Assembly (NCBI GenBank): GCA_022605405.1
Contig: JABYQQ010000004.1
Span: 930,001 to 994,000 of the forward strand
Direction: 5' to 3'
Length of the DNA: 64,000 bases
Origin: Earliella scabrosa
Taxonomy: Eukaryota > Basidiomycota > Agaricomycetes > Polyporales > Polyporaceae
Position numbers and translations under genes: made by a program. The notes under the pieces are model-generated. The model ran no database searches, was not told where the DNA came from, and saw nothing but the letters and a program-made list of their open reading frames with translations. Shown here piece after piece: positions 22,425 through 33,818 of this stretch (the first letter of the stretch is position 1; the number at the start of each line of letters is the position of its first letter).

Positions 22425-24254
22425 CTATCTACGCGTCGACACGGCCCTCTGGAGTTCTGACCAACGTGAGAAGCGCTGTATACCCCTCAACCACCGCTGG
22501 GTGCCGGTGATGGGATACTTGCCACCGTTGGCGAAGAAGGACTTCTGCGTCTGATGTCCACACTCGACCCAACGGAAGAGACCGCCGGCAGAGAACTGCG
22601 TGAAAGACATGCGAGTCTCATCGTCCCCAATCACCGTGTTCGAGTGGCGAAGGATGGCGGAGGGGATGAAGACGACGGCGCCTGGAGGGAACTCAATGAC
22701 AAGTTTGAGATCCCAAAGGACCAGATGTCCGCCGGTGTGGTAGTCGTAGTTGCCAAGCGCCATGATACCACACCAGCCAGCCGCGTAGTTCATGTGGTCC
22801 GTGTGTACGCGCGTGACGGTCTGCGGGCCCAGATTGAAGCTGGCGGCGGCAAAGACTGACTTTGGGAAATTGTACTTGAGTCTTGGGTCATGATCTTGGA
22901 GCTCAAACTTGGTTTCTTCATAGTGCGCGTACATCTCCGGCGCGAAGAGCTTGAAGCCATCTAAGCCATGTGTTAGAGACGGGTCGTGAGATTTCGCGCA
23001 GCGACGTACTGTCCATGAAACCGCCTAGCCGCTTTATTGCGTGCTCGTTCAAGAACTTCTCCGTGCGAGCCGCATTGGGCCCTTGGCTGATGTTCGAGGG
23101 TTTCTGACCATCACAGGGAATGAGTTCGTCGTCGATACGTCAGGCTCGTGAGTAGCTGCCAACGCACCGTCTGCCCTCCGCCAAACGAGACTCCACAGTT
23201 CACGACCGAATAGTTGCCACGGCGATGGGCATCGGAGGAGGAGAACTTGTATTCGGCGTGGAGCTGTCGCATCAGGCGTACCGCTTCGTCTTGGTTCGCC
23301 ATCCAAGCGGGGACGTCCTGTGGCATTCCAAGTAGAAGGACAACAATGCGCCCCGCCGCATCGAGCAGCGGGCGAGGATTCCTATGTAATCAAACGTCTG
23401 TCAGAGGCTTGGTGAAGGTACGATGAAGTCGTACCTGCCGTCCCATTGTACATAAGTGAAACCGAGGTCGGCGAAGTACTGTAAGTCGTGGTTCTCCCGC
23501 TCTTCGGACGTCGAGGTGACACGGGCGCCCATGAAGCCAGTGCTGGCGACAGGGAAGAGGAGGGGGTTGGCGTTCTTGCGACTGAGTTCAATCGCGAAGT
23601 CGACATCGAGCTTAATGGGCGTAGATCGTCCTATGATTCGGAAGGACGAGCCCTTGAGCTTGCGACGTTCGCGCCCGCCGGTAGCAGGGCTAGTTGCTGA
23701 GTCTGTGGCCTCTTGAATGTGTCGTCTGAACGCACTGCGCGCTTTGTCGCGCTGTTGCTTCTTAGTGCCGCCGGCTGGGGTCTTCGTCTGCATGTAGCAG
23801 ATGTCCGGTCGCACCGGCAGACTGGGGTGCGGCGGAGGGAGCAGCGACGGCACGGGCGGGAGGGCAGCGTGGTCGACCTGATATGGGCGAAAGGCCAGCA
23901 AGGAAGCAGGCGGGGGCGGGACCAGGACGTATGGCTCCATGCGGGACGAAGGATGGGGCTGGGCAGCCGAGAACTGCCCAGCGTCGACAGGCGGGTCGTC
24001 GACCGCATCGTCGGAGGGGATGTCTTCGGGGTCGGTGTGCTTGCCGTTGGACTCCACGCGCATGGCCAGGGCGAGGATGTCACATTTGACCTGTAGCGGG
24101 GTCTGCACGGTGCGGCGCGCTTCAGGCTGCAGCGATCCTCGCGTAGCTGCTTGTGAAGTCAGCCCCTCTTCACGATTCAGCAAGGGGTGATGCTCACCAA
24201 AGATCCGGCGCCAGCTGCCCGGTGGCTTGACGGTGGGAGGCGCGGTGGGGTTTC
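22425..24254 (-). CDS. TET/JBP-like 2OG-Fe(II) dioxygenase (2OG-FeII_Oxy_6 type)
   Basis: Minus-strand exons 24254-24198, 24146-23435, 23383 to about 23194, 23103-23010 and 22960-22425 join in frame. The N-terminal exon holds a Pro-rich region and a basic stretch (TKKQQRDKARSAFRRHIQ). The catalytic part contains GFMGARVTSTSEE, LGMPQDVPAWM, HRRGNYSVVNCGVSFGGGQT, FAAASFNLGPQTVTRVHTD (HxD iron ligands), GGHLVLWDLKLVIEFPPGA, IPSAILRHSN (distal His) and RMSFTQFSAGGLFRW (Arg for 2-oxoglutarate). Family members oxidise 5-methylcytosine or related bases and are expanded in mushrooms alongside KDZ transposons. It would act in the nucleus. The gene faces the CxC5/CxC6 gene, which fits a shared transposon cassette. 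Where the N-terminus begins is unsettled; exons upstream of the 81-bp minisatellite may belong to it. Confidence 0.85.
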
Positions 24255-24399
24255 CTAGGGGTCAGGCGTCAGTAAAACACGCGGCTGGGTATTAAGACGA
24301 GGCGGCGACAAGAGGGAGATGAGGAGGCGATGGGGAGGGAGCACAGTGGAGCCGCGACAGTTGAGATGTGAGGGTGTCACAATGCCCGCGATAGGGGAC

Positions 24400-25520
24400 G
24401 GACGCCCGGGCAAGCGGTGTGCTCCGCGACGTTTCGAGGGTGGGACGAGAAGGGTGCGTGGGCTGCCGGACGTCTCGACGGTGGCGCGATGTGAACACGC
24501 CAGGCGGGCGGATTGTGGGAGGAACGCGGGCGCGACAGGTGTGCCCGCGGATGCGTCGAGGGTGGAACGAGGTGGCCGGGTGAGGAGCGCGGGATGTGGG
24601 ACGCACGTGGGTGCGACTGGTGGGCTCCCGGACGTCTCGAGGGTGGGACAAGGAGGGAGCGCGGGCAGCGCGGAGTGTGGCAGCGACACGGGTGCCACAT
24701 GTGGGCTCCCGGACATCTGGAGGATGGCGCGAGGAGTACGCGGGATATGCGGGTGTGAGGGGACGGAGGCGGGGGCGAAACGCGGGCTCCGGCACGACTC
24801 GAGGGTGGGACAAGGAGGACGCGCGAGCAGGGCGGGATGTGGAAGGCACGCGGTGCGAGCGGTGCGCTCCCGGAGGTATCGAGGGTGCTGCAAGGAGTGC
24901 GTGCGAGGTGGGCGTGATGGGGGACGGACGCGGGTGCGAGCGGTGTGCTCCCGGACGTCTCGAGGGTGCTGCGAGGAGTGCGGGCGAGGTGGGCGGGACG
25001 GGGGACGGACGCGGGTGCGAGCAGTGTGCTCCCGGACGTCTCGAGGGTGCTGCGAGGAGTGCGGGCGAGGCGCGCGGGACGGGGGACGGGCGCGGGTGCG
25101 AGCAGTGTGCTCCCGGACGTCTCGCGAGTGCTGCGAGGAGTGCGGGCGAGGTGCGCGGGATGGGGGACGGACGCGGGTGCGAGCGGTGTGCTCCCGAACG
25201 TCTAAAGCGTAGGACGAGGAGGGCGCGCGAGGTGCGCGGGATGGGGGACGGACGCGGGTGCGAGCAGTGTGCTCCCGGACGTCTCGAGAGTGCTGCGAGG
25301 AGTGCGGGCGAGGTGCGCGGGATGGGGGACGGACGCGGGTGCGAGCGGTGTGCTCCCGAACGTCTAAAGCGTAGGACGAGGAGGGCGCGCGAGGTGCGCG
25401 GGATGGGGGACGGACGCGGGTGCCAGCGGTGGGCTCCCGAACGTCGCGAGGGTTGTGGGACGGACGCGGGTGCCTGAGGTGAGCTCCCGAACGTCTCGAG
25501 CGTGGGACGAGCACGAGGGG
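24400..25520. repeat. About 81-bp GC-rich minisatellite
   Basis: The core CGGACGCGGGTGCGAGC recurs about every 80-82 bp, most regularly from 24900 to 25420, and less exactly back to 24400. Two unit types alternate, differing around CTCGAGGGTGCTGCGAGG and CTAAAGCGTAGGACGAGG. Because the unit is close to 27 codons, frames of 300-512 codons stay open on both strands. Their Arg/Pro/Ser/His composition and parallel occurrence in several frames mark them as repeat artefacts. It may lie inside an intron of the TET/JBP-like gene. Confidence 0.85.
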
Positions 25521-25669
25521 CGATGAGAGGCGCGAGGTGGTTGGGAGGTGCGAGATACCGAGGTGCGAGAAGCCGAGGTGCGAGAAACGGAGGGACGAGG
25601 GGAGGCTGTACTTGCAAGCAGCGGGAGGTACGGACGGGGGGGATGGAATGAAGGGCGTACCAAGACACT

Positions 25670-26306
25670 CACCTGGGTTAGGTACCACTCCCAACAGTTC
25701 GCGCTCCCTGCTTCCATTACCCTTGTCACCTGCGAGCGGATGTCCGGGGAGAAGTCGTCGAAGCCCTTCAGCGGCAGAGATGGTGAGATTCATTCATCGA
25801 GCGGCCTGACTCGAGACGCGCTCACCTGAGGTCACTTGAGTGAGCAGGCGCAGGCGCCGCTGCGCGGGCAGTTCGGCCCCTCCTACAGTTCGCAACGGTG
25901 TCAGTGCGGAGGGCTCCCAGCCTAGGCGAACGAGCTTACGATGATTGGCGGGCATTGGTGTCGAGGAGGAGAGAGGAGCGAGGCGGGGCGCAGTCTTGGG
26001 CCCTCCGCATCTTGCGAGACTTTGTCGGGGCGTCGTAAGATTTGTCCATCGGGTTACCAGAGGTTGGTGGGTGATGCCAAGCACGCCTGAAAAAAGTCTT
26101 TGGGTTGGGTCGCAAGGGGGAGCCCGTGTGGCTAGGTCGAAGTGAGCGGGCGGTCGAACGCCGCTTGCGTCATCTATCTTACCTGTTATGGTAACTACGA
26201 TTGGCGCCATGCGGTGTAAGAGTAGTCGCGATGCGCTGCGACTCTCCAAAAGGTTTTCACCGCGCTCGGCGCAGGTCGCCGCGACGGGTGCCTGATACGT
26301 GTTCAT
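25670..26306 (-). CDS. Possible 5' exons of the TET/JBP-like gene, uncertain
   Basis: Upstream of the minisatellite the minus strand has two coding-like stretches. One is at about 25790-25677, ending in an exact GTGAGT donor and readable as GFDDFSPDIRSQVTRVMEAG...WEWYLTQ or as a second open frame. The other spans about 26306-25830 and includes an ATG reading MAPIVVTITGKID. If joined across a 1.4-kb intron holding the repeat, the second reading of the 25.7-kb exon stays in phase with the 24254 exon. No domain is recognised, so this could also be a separate decayed gene. Confidence 0.3.
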
Positions 26307-26309
26307 GGT

Positions 26310-27038
26310 TGCTCAGTGGCGGCGCCGTCCCCAATCAGGTACGAGCAGGGTGCGCGCTGGCGCGCGTAATCGTCTTGCAGGTGGTCTACTGGCTGATCAA
26401 GCCTATCTGAAGACGCGTCGTAGATGGGGCAGTATTCAATCAGGCCTCATTTGGGTGTCCTTGGAGCATACCTCAGGCAAGCAGCGCGACGGCATGAGAC
26501 TCTGAGGCCTCGCACTCGAAGTCCTGGCCGAAGGCTCGACAACATGAACGTCATGGTTGTCGAGTGGAGGGAGGGCACCGAGATGGAGAGCGTCAGGCAT
26601 AAGCGGTCACGAGGAACGCCACGGTTGTGTGGCCGCAAGGCTTATCACATCATTCGTCAAATGCACATTACGAACAGAGCGATGAGGGCGGGGCACGCAT
26701 TCGATAATCATGACCAGACCAACGCCACATGGCGCTCACCCCAGTTGAGCTCCCAAGTCTGAGTTCCAAGTTCGGCGGGGCAGCTTTGGAGAACTCATGT
26801 CGCACGAAGAGTTCTGCAGGCCGGCGCAGAGCGAAGACGACGTGAGGGCACGTAGAGCTGGTCGGTTGAACTTTGCTGCGAAACCTCCGTATAACGCGAT
26901 CATGTGACCGCGTTATATCATGGGCGGTTGTGACCGACGAGATGATGCCGAAGGGAGTGTCACGCTTATTCCTGAGTCGCCTGATAACTCGTTCTATCTA
27001 GCCAAATGACGCATACAGCGTTGGACGTTGGGATTACA
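26310..27038. other. Intergenic, no gene seen
   Basis: Mixed composition with short open frames only. A palindrome-like pair CGTATAACGCGATCATG / GTGACCGCGTTATATC sits near 26890-26920. Nothing codes convincingly. Confidence 0.4.
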
Positions 27039-28165
27039 CTAGCTTTCACGTCTCTGCAGGGTACGTGAACCGGATCCAGCTGCCATGCAAGTAATGACGC
27101 TCATGCGTTTGGAAAAAGCAGCGTGGGTCACTGCACGGAGCCCAATGCTCAATCCGTCGGGCTTGTGCGGACCACCGACAGCGTTGGCCTGAGATCTCGA
27201 TTGGGTAGCCCTTGACCCATGAGCGCCACGCACCGACGTCCCCGTCAGATTGGGGCTGCGGCTCCGAGGGTAGTGAGTCGGCACGGGTATCTGGGCCCTG
27301 AGAGTCCAGACCGCAGCTTTCAATGATCGCGAGTTTGGGTGCCTTGTTCGGGTCCTCAATCATGGCATCTAGAGCGGTTTCTGCACCCGCCTGCACAATC
27401 ATCGCCTTAACTGAACGTCAGCGACAGATGTAACGCTCAAACACGGTGACTGACCAAGATTTGCTGAGTTCAGCCATGATTTCCGCCGATCAGTACGAGT
27501 GTGTGTCATGTACGACGTCAAACTCACCTCCTTGTCATCGTCCACGGCGACCTCCAAAGTAAATCCCCATTCAGCCTTATCTCTAACGTCGTCTGGAAGA
27601 TCTGCGTCTCGATAACTCACCTCCGCTGGTGGCATGTTAAGGGTCGCGCGTGGTCGCGCCTCTTCCTCTGGAGCCGGGGCAGAAGCGTCCGCATTGCCCG
27701 ATACTTGCAGAGAGGGAGCGCCCATGGTTGATGAAGTGCCGCTGATCTCTTCCTGCGGCGCTGGTGGTCCCCCAGCAGAGCCAACGCACGGGTCGCCACT
27801 TGGTTCCTCAACTTTAATGGATGGCGCGCTAGCCGCCTCTGTTTTGACGATATGTGTGGGCTCGCGTCTGGGCTCGGTCGAGCTCTCAACCACCTCCATC
27901 ATTTTGACTGTCCCATCACCTTGTGAGAACCTACGCATGAAGACATATCAAAGGTTATGAGCTGCTTACTTTCGGGCCTCGAAACATCATCATGTTTCGG
28001 TGACGTGACCGGGGCAGTATCGTCAACACCCAATCCAGCCATCTGATGGCTATTATCGCGGCTGAAAGCCTGAGTGTGCTGACGGGACCGCATCGTTCGC
28101 ACGTCTTCAACTACCACACCGAAGAACGCATGGTGGGGTCGACCTTCAGCGCAATGATTAGTCAA
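27039..28165 (-). CDS. Hypothetical protein, multi-exon, unknown family
   Basis: At least three minus-strand exons: about 28165-27965, 27930-27530 and 27402-27039 (TGA). The first reads AGLGVDDTAPVTSPKHDD; the second is acidic and Pro/Ala-rich, ending KAEWGFTLEVAVDDDKE before a GTGAGTTT-type donor. The last carries AIIESCGLDSQGPD, WRSWVKGYPIEISGQRCRW and a Cys/His-containing tail (CSDPRCFFQTHERHY). The composition and splice signals look genuine. No family is recognised, and the true 5' end may lie upstream of 28165. Confidence 0.45.
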
Positions 28166-28989
28166 TTGCAGAGCCCATCATATGTGGAGGACTTACTTCC
28201 AGTTTCGCGTAGCGTAGCCAGGGTACTGGCTATATTTGGGGATGTAAGTTTGGCACGTAAGTTCAACGGTACAAGGGTCCTGGACAACGAATGGTCAGTG
28301 CGCCCTCACCAGAGATTCGTGGTCGGAACTGGTCTTCGCGACGCCGCAGAGCCCGACGTGACATGGCGCAGACAGACCCAAGAGGGTGTCAGAGGCAAGG
28401 TGACTGGCGCGCATGCTCCCGTTCATGAGAATTTGAAGAAAGTATTTGCGCTTGGTTCTCGATCAGATTAAATGATGTTCCAGCTAGCCGATTTGCTGGT
28501 CTCTCGATCTATTTCAGGCACCATGGGACATGCACTCTCAATTATTGCGTTGTGCCCGGTGCGCGTGTTGCCCGATGACGCAATATTTGAGAGTCTCTCA
28601 TCGTGATAACCTCAGACCTTAGCCACATTTCGGAACAGGTGACGTACAAAGATGCGAAAGTGTACTGTGGGTGTGAGAAGAAAGTCAAACGGGCGAGCGC
28701 CTGGCACAGTCGGCTTACCCAAAGGAGCAAGCACCCATGTGTTGGATCAGATATCTTTGATGACTCGCAAACGTGGCTCGGTCTAGACTCAACTCAACTT
28801 GGAATATCATCACCCAAGAGCCAAGCGAAAGGTGCGGCATCCAATCTAACAACCAAAAGAGTGCACGCGGCTATTGGGCCGTCTCCGAGTTTGTACCGGC
28901 TATGTCGCAGATGTACGAACAGTCCGCCCTGAGAGCGTTGAGCATTGCTTCTAAGTTCTCCCCCTCCCAGCCTTCACCAACTCTCAGAA

Positions 28990-30053
28990 ATGACTTCACA
29001 ACGCCTCAGCCGTTTGCCCCTAGTCACTGCAACCGGCTGGAGTACCGCGCTAGCGCTCCAAACCATTCTCTCGCACCTCGACACTTCATCTATCCTGCTC
29101 CTCTTTGGTGGCATCCATCCTCTCCTCTCCCGCATGCTCATCACGGAGATGCAGCACCGGCTTCTAGTGTTCCTCAATGAGTGAGTGCCACATTTGGAGC
29201 CCCGGTGAGGAGCTAGCAAAGGCTCATCCCAGATTGTCTTCGCCACAGTCTCATTGATTCCCCAGCTGATCTAATCGCTGTAATGGCGACGACGGAGGCT
29301 GTCTTCTCCGGGTCCGCCGCGTTCGCTTTCATCACCGGGATGCAAGTCGACCAGCCATACACGATGTGCGTCTCACATGCACACTACCGGCCTCTCGTCG
29401 CGTTCTTTAGGGTGCAGAGGGGCTTCCTGAACCTAGGAGAGAGGACGATTAGAAACCATCCAAACTACTGCATAGCCAGTCCGATGCACCCTCACCCCGG
29501 CCTCTCCCGCATGATCACCATGATGAGCGCATGCAGCACGAAGCACCTGATCATCGAGGTGACTGGTACCGACAATCCCACGTACCCATCCTCTCCCTCC
29601 GTTCCCATCGCATTTGCGAGTTCGACTCTCTTCTTCAACTATGTTGCGGCAAATGGTTTTGTATGTGCCTACCCCAACACCACCCTCCGTCATCGAGCTC
29701 TCATCCAACTTCATCACCTCCACAATCCATACCACACTCACGCCCAAGGTGACCCGTTCGTCCTTACTCGGTATGCAGAGCAAGGCGTGCGGTTCCGAAC
29801 CCATCCGGGGCTCTGGGACAGTGTGCCCGGCCCACCTCGCCAGGCCCGACCGTGCGCATCCTCGTGGCTGTCCCCCTGCGCCGTGCGGCATTTCGGAGAT
29901 CGCGGATGTCTGACCGTGGCGTTCGACGGTACGACCGTCCCTGGGTTGGGGACGAAGTGGATTCGCGGAGGATCTCCCCGTTGCCCGTCAGGCCATATAG
30001 CCTCGACGCGAGTACATCCCGATGGTTGCGCATGCATTCTGCCTGCGCCCTGA
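28990..30053 (+). CDS. Lineage-specific hypothetical protein, 2 exons
   Basis: Exon 1 is 28990-29180 (ATGACTTCAC start), intron 29181-29248 (GTGAGT...CAG), exon 2 to TGA at 30053; about 330 aa. Recognisable landmarks are AVFSGSAAFAFITG, a VSHAHYRPLVAFF stretch, VCAYPNTTLRHRAL and, near the end, YAEQGVRFR with CAVRHFGDRGCLTVAF. Agaricomycete genomes hold many copies of proteins with this layout (a GS-x-A motif early, a CAYPxLTL block, then a Cys-containing block). The early GSAA segment could be nucleotidyltransferase-like, but acidic catalytic residues were not seen. Function unknown; the gene appears intact. Confidence 0.6.
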
Positions 30054-30188
30054 TGATTATCTGTATGTCTGTAACTGAACCAGCTGTCCTGCCCAAAATG
30101 ATAGCTCTGATGAATGTATCACCCGAGCCACTGTGCGCCGCAACATCTGACTACGACATGTACGTGGTTGCGTAGTACCGCGGAATTT

Positions 30189-33100
30189 CTAAGACGACAC
30201 AGGTTCTTGTACTTCTATGACCATGGCTCCGACGTTGCGTGTGACCCATCTCATCCGAGGTTCTGAGGGATGGCGCGAAGAAGGTATGCTCGGTCCCAAG
30301 GGGGCCGAGGAGCTGTTGATGTTAGCTTCCTCAGAGCTCGACGAAGAAAAAACCATTGGTTCAACGCGCTTTCTCGGCACAGGCATTCGAGGAGGGGACG
30401 AGTCATCGTCGGTCCAGCCATGAACTCGGGCGGTGACAGGGCCGGCAGGTGGCCGAGACCTGCTTGATTGGGGTTCATGTGGGCCCTGAATGTGTTTACG
30501 GGCCGGTGGGCCGTCGGAGCTCGCATTGCGATTGGGTGCCCGAGGATGATCTCGACAACAGAGATATGTGGATGAGCGATTTCCAGAGAAGCCAACCAAG
30601 CAAAACTCACCCAGTTCGACTTCGCCATGTGCCCGGCTCTTCTTGGGACGGTGTCTTGGTGACCGTTCAGAAGACGTCGAACTAGGGGAGGATGCTGCCT
30701 CCCGCGCGATATTCTGCGAGCGCTCTCGCTTCTTCATCGCCTCAACCTTCGCCCAGAAGACTGTATCACCGACAATCGTCCGCAGACGCTTGACAAGCCC
30801 TCCGGCACCTAGGTGCACGCCATCCCTGAGCAGTGTCGATGTCATGTCCCGGATGTCCTGATTGTCAGTGTCCATAAGGGCATGGCATCGGGTTGCGTCC
30901 TTAATCCAATCATGGCCCCGCCCCAAGAATTCTTCAAGGACGGCCTTGGTGACGTGTTGTCCGGCTGCGGCTGGAGGCGCATCGTTAGGCAGAGGCCCTT
31001 GAGCATATAGAGACCCCGTAGTCTCCACCCAATCCAGCAATCGGCCCGGTTCCTTTTTGGAGTTGTCGCCTGGGCAACTGCGCATGTCCAAAACGACCGG
31101 ATCTTCACCATGAGTGTGCATAAGCCATTCGAGAAGCGCAGCATGCCGCTCTTCAGCGGTGTATGTCGTGGTAGGGCGCTTGCGACGGCGTGCGGCCCGA
31201 CCTTTGCCTTTCATCTTAGACGATGGCTGGGCGGCATTGCGCAAGATGGGTGCGGGGTGGGTGACTGCTTGCGTCGCTGACTCATCCTAATCAATGTGCC
31301 AATCATCAAGGTGTGGCCCTGTGCTGCCTGAAAAAGGGACTCTTACCATGTCAACCCGAAATGCTACCCACCGCGTGATACCTTGCAGTGAACGAGACTG
31401 GTGGTCGTGCTGGAGGCGCATAAGTTCGAGCTCGTAGTCAGGCCTCTCCACCCTGAGAGTCCCAGCATCGTCGGTGACGGCCACTTGCGAGTAGTGAATG
31501 CGTCCGTTCACCATCCGCCCGCAGCTGATTCGTGTATTCGCTGTGGGGGGAGATCAGAGAATGCCCAACCAGCTGAACACGTCAGTCACCTGTAGGATAC
31601 GCACCTCGAATATATGGCCTCAACTCCCGACAGAGTAGCGCACAGAAATGATCTGCCATAATGGCAGAGTAGCCCCACCGTGCAAAGTGTGTTGCCTGTG
31701 CTCCTGGCAGCTCGACGAGGGTGTGTGCGGCCTCAATGGGAATGCCAGGTGAACGGAGATCCAGACCCAGAGCCACGACGTCAACTTTGAGCACTACGTC
31801 CGTGGGTGCTTCAAACCCGCTTCCATCACTGCTCTCCCGTGCATTTGACGTCGGCTTGTGGTCCACAAAGTTGCTTCCCTCGTCAGTCCACACTTGCTGA
31901 GATGTGTCACCCATAGGGACATCGCCGTTCGAGGTGGGTGCATCGGCCTCTGCGTCGAGCTCTTCAGCCTCTTGTCCACTCTAAAGGGCGCATAGTCTAT
32001 CAGATTGCGGTCAAGCAAACTAGTTCACAACCTCTACTCACGAAGAGACCATCCTCTACAGCTGACCATTCCAGCTCCTGGTATGAACTGCCATGATCTA
32101 CTTCGTGTTCCGTAGAATGATGAGTTTCTCGACCAGCAGCCGCGCTGTGCGTGTCGATGGGTTCGGTATCGCCAGGCTGTGATGTGGTGATGTTGTTCGG
32201 ACTGGAGGGAATGAGAGTGATGAAGAATGTTTGGCGAGGGCGACGGAGTGGGCGTGGCACTATGTTCGAGGGAGACGAGGTGGACGGAATACCTGGAGGA
32301 GGGAACTGCTCTGGGGCGGACATCGGCGCCGGCAGACTGGCAACCTCCTCATCATCTGTCTCGCCCTCAGCATCGGCATCCGAGCTATGTGACGAGCGGA
32401 GGGCGGAGCTGGCACGTCCACTGAATGTTGACCGCTGACGGAGGCTCGAAGGGGCTCGGACGGAGTGCAAGGAAGAGGCAGACTGTTGCGTGGTGACTGC
32501 GCTCATGTATTTGGGATATGAAGGTGTCGGGGAAGAAATTGGTGAGCTCAAGGGTGAACTTGACTCTGAATTCCCCACGGCCTCGTCCAGGTTTCTATAA
32601 AGGGTGTGAATCACCCTTATTCAGACTCGTGGGTCCATGGTACCGACCTTGAATGCAATGTGAGACTCGTTTGGGCTGGCACACGGGCCTCATCTTCATT
32701 GGCAAAGATATTTGGAGACCAGTATGACTCAACTGTGTTGATGGCAGCATGCCCACCCGACGGCATGCCACTATCCGGTGTTGCAGCACGGGATATCGCG
32801 GGGTGAGAAGCTGCAGCGTCGGGGGCATTGGCAGATGAAGAGGGCGAAGAATCGGACAAGTACTCGGTGAGAAGCTCGAGAGCCGGATGTGGTGGGAGGC
32901 CGACCACCACTTGCGGTGCCTGTAGCCCTCGTGGTTCCATCTCTGCTGATCGTCGTTCGGACTCTGCAACTTTCCCATGACTCTTGAAGTAGCGCACAAC
33001 CTGGGATGAGTGAAAGTGCAGGCACCGGGTAGAGGATGGACTTCATACCTGTCCTACTTGCTCAGGCCATTCTCCATCGCGCATTAGACCCAACACATAG

Positions 33101-33515
33101 TTGTCCAGCTCCCAGTCTCGACGCTCCCATCCCCACCGTGTTGGACGTGGAGGCAGACTCTCATCCATGTTCATGAGGCCACGGAGATAAGGGACATTGA
33201 GGGCGACACCCGAGAGAAGAATGCGTCGTCGAAGCTCCTGTCCCTCCAGCACATTGAGCGAGTTGCTGCCCCGCCACGGAGCTGTGGCGTTTTTTCTCAA
33301 CAGTTGCTAGTGTAATCGCGCAAGATTAATGCAGAACGTCTTGTGCAGGCTCTCGCAACATACCAGAAGGACACCTTTCTCAAGCCGCTGGCTGAGGATG
33401 GCAAGAGACCCAGCAATGAGATTGAAAACCGTAATGGCGGTGGAACGAAACACTCACACATCTTCGTCCGTCAGTGGCTTGCGTCCCAAACCAGTCTGGA
33501 TGTTGGGCGAGGTCA
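30189..33515 (-). CDS. Large hypothetical protein, multi-exon, unknown family
   Basis: A chain of minus-strand exons ends at TAG (30189). An ATG exon at about 33515 may start it (MTSPNIQTGLGRKPLTDEDV, then GTGAGTG). Next come LRRRILLSGVALNVPYLRG with an RPTRWGWERRDWELDNYV block (about 33280-33055), a Ser/Pro-rich disordered region (32990-32020), a DVVALGLDLRSPGIPIEAAH exon (31980-31600) and YELELMRLQHDHQSRSLQG (31514-31345). A basic exon with RRRKRPTTTYTAEERHAALLEWL follows, and a Ser-rich tail ends the chain. The WW-rich and helical blocks look conserved while the linkers are low complexity. I do not recognise a domain. Whether this is one gene or two is open. Confidence 0.5.
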
Positions 33516-33818
33516 TGACAGGTGCAATAAGAACAGAACTTGAAGATGAGAGTGATCGCAAAGCCTGTTCACTCCGCGATGGGCCCAGATCGAATCGTAC
33601 ACATCAAGATAATCTAATCAATGTGCCAACATCCTGCCTTATGATGCGCATGTAGTATTGTCTGTTGCAGGGACAATTTTAGAGTGTGCGAGCTCCATGA
33701 TACATGACCAACAGCCAACACCAAGGTGCCAGAGAACCCATTCCCAAGAGCACGCACACACATGTCCCTTTCCGAAGCTAAACCTAACCAGTACATGAAC
33801 AACTTCCAACTACTGAGG
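33516..33818. other. Spacer between two minus-strand hypothetical genes
   Basis: No coding signal. It probably holds the 3' end of the upstream gene and the promoter of the downstream one. Confidence 0.35.

Noticed and set aside
24255..25793. Open frames of 297-512 codons on both strands
   Set aside because: They arise because the 81-bp repeat unit is a multiple of three; composition is Arg/Pro/Ser/His or Cys/Gly repeats, several frames are open at once and none carries a domain.
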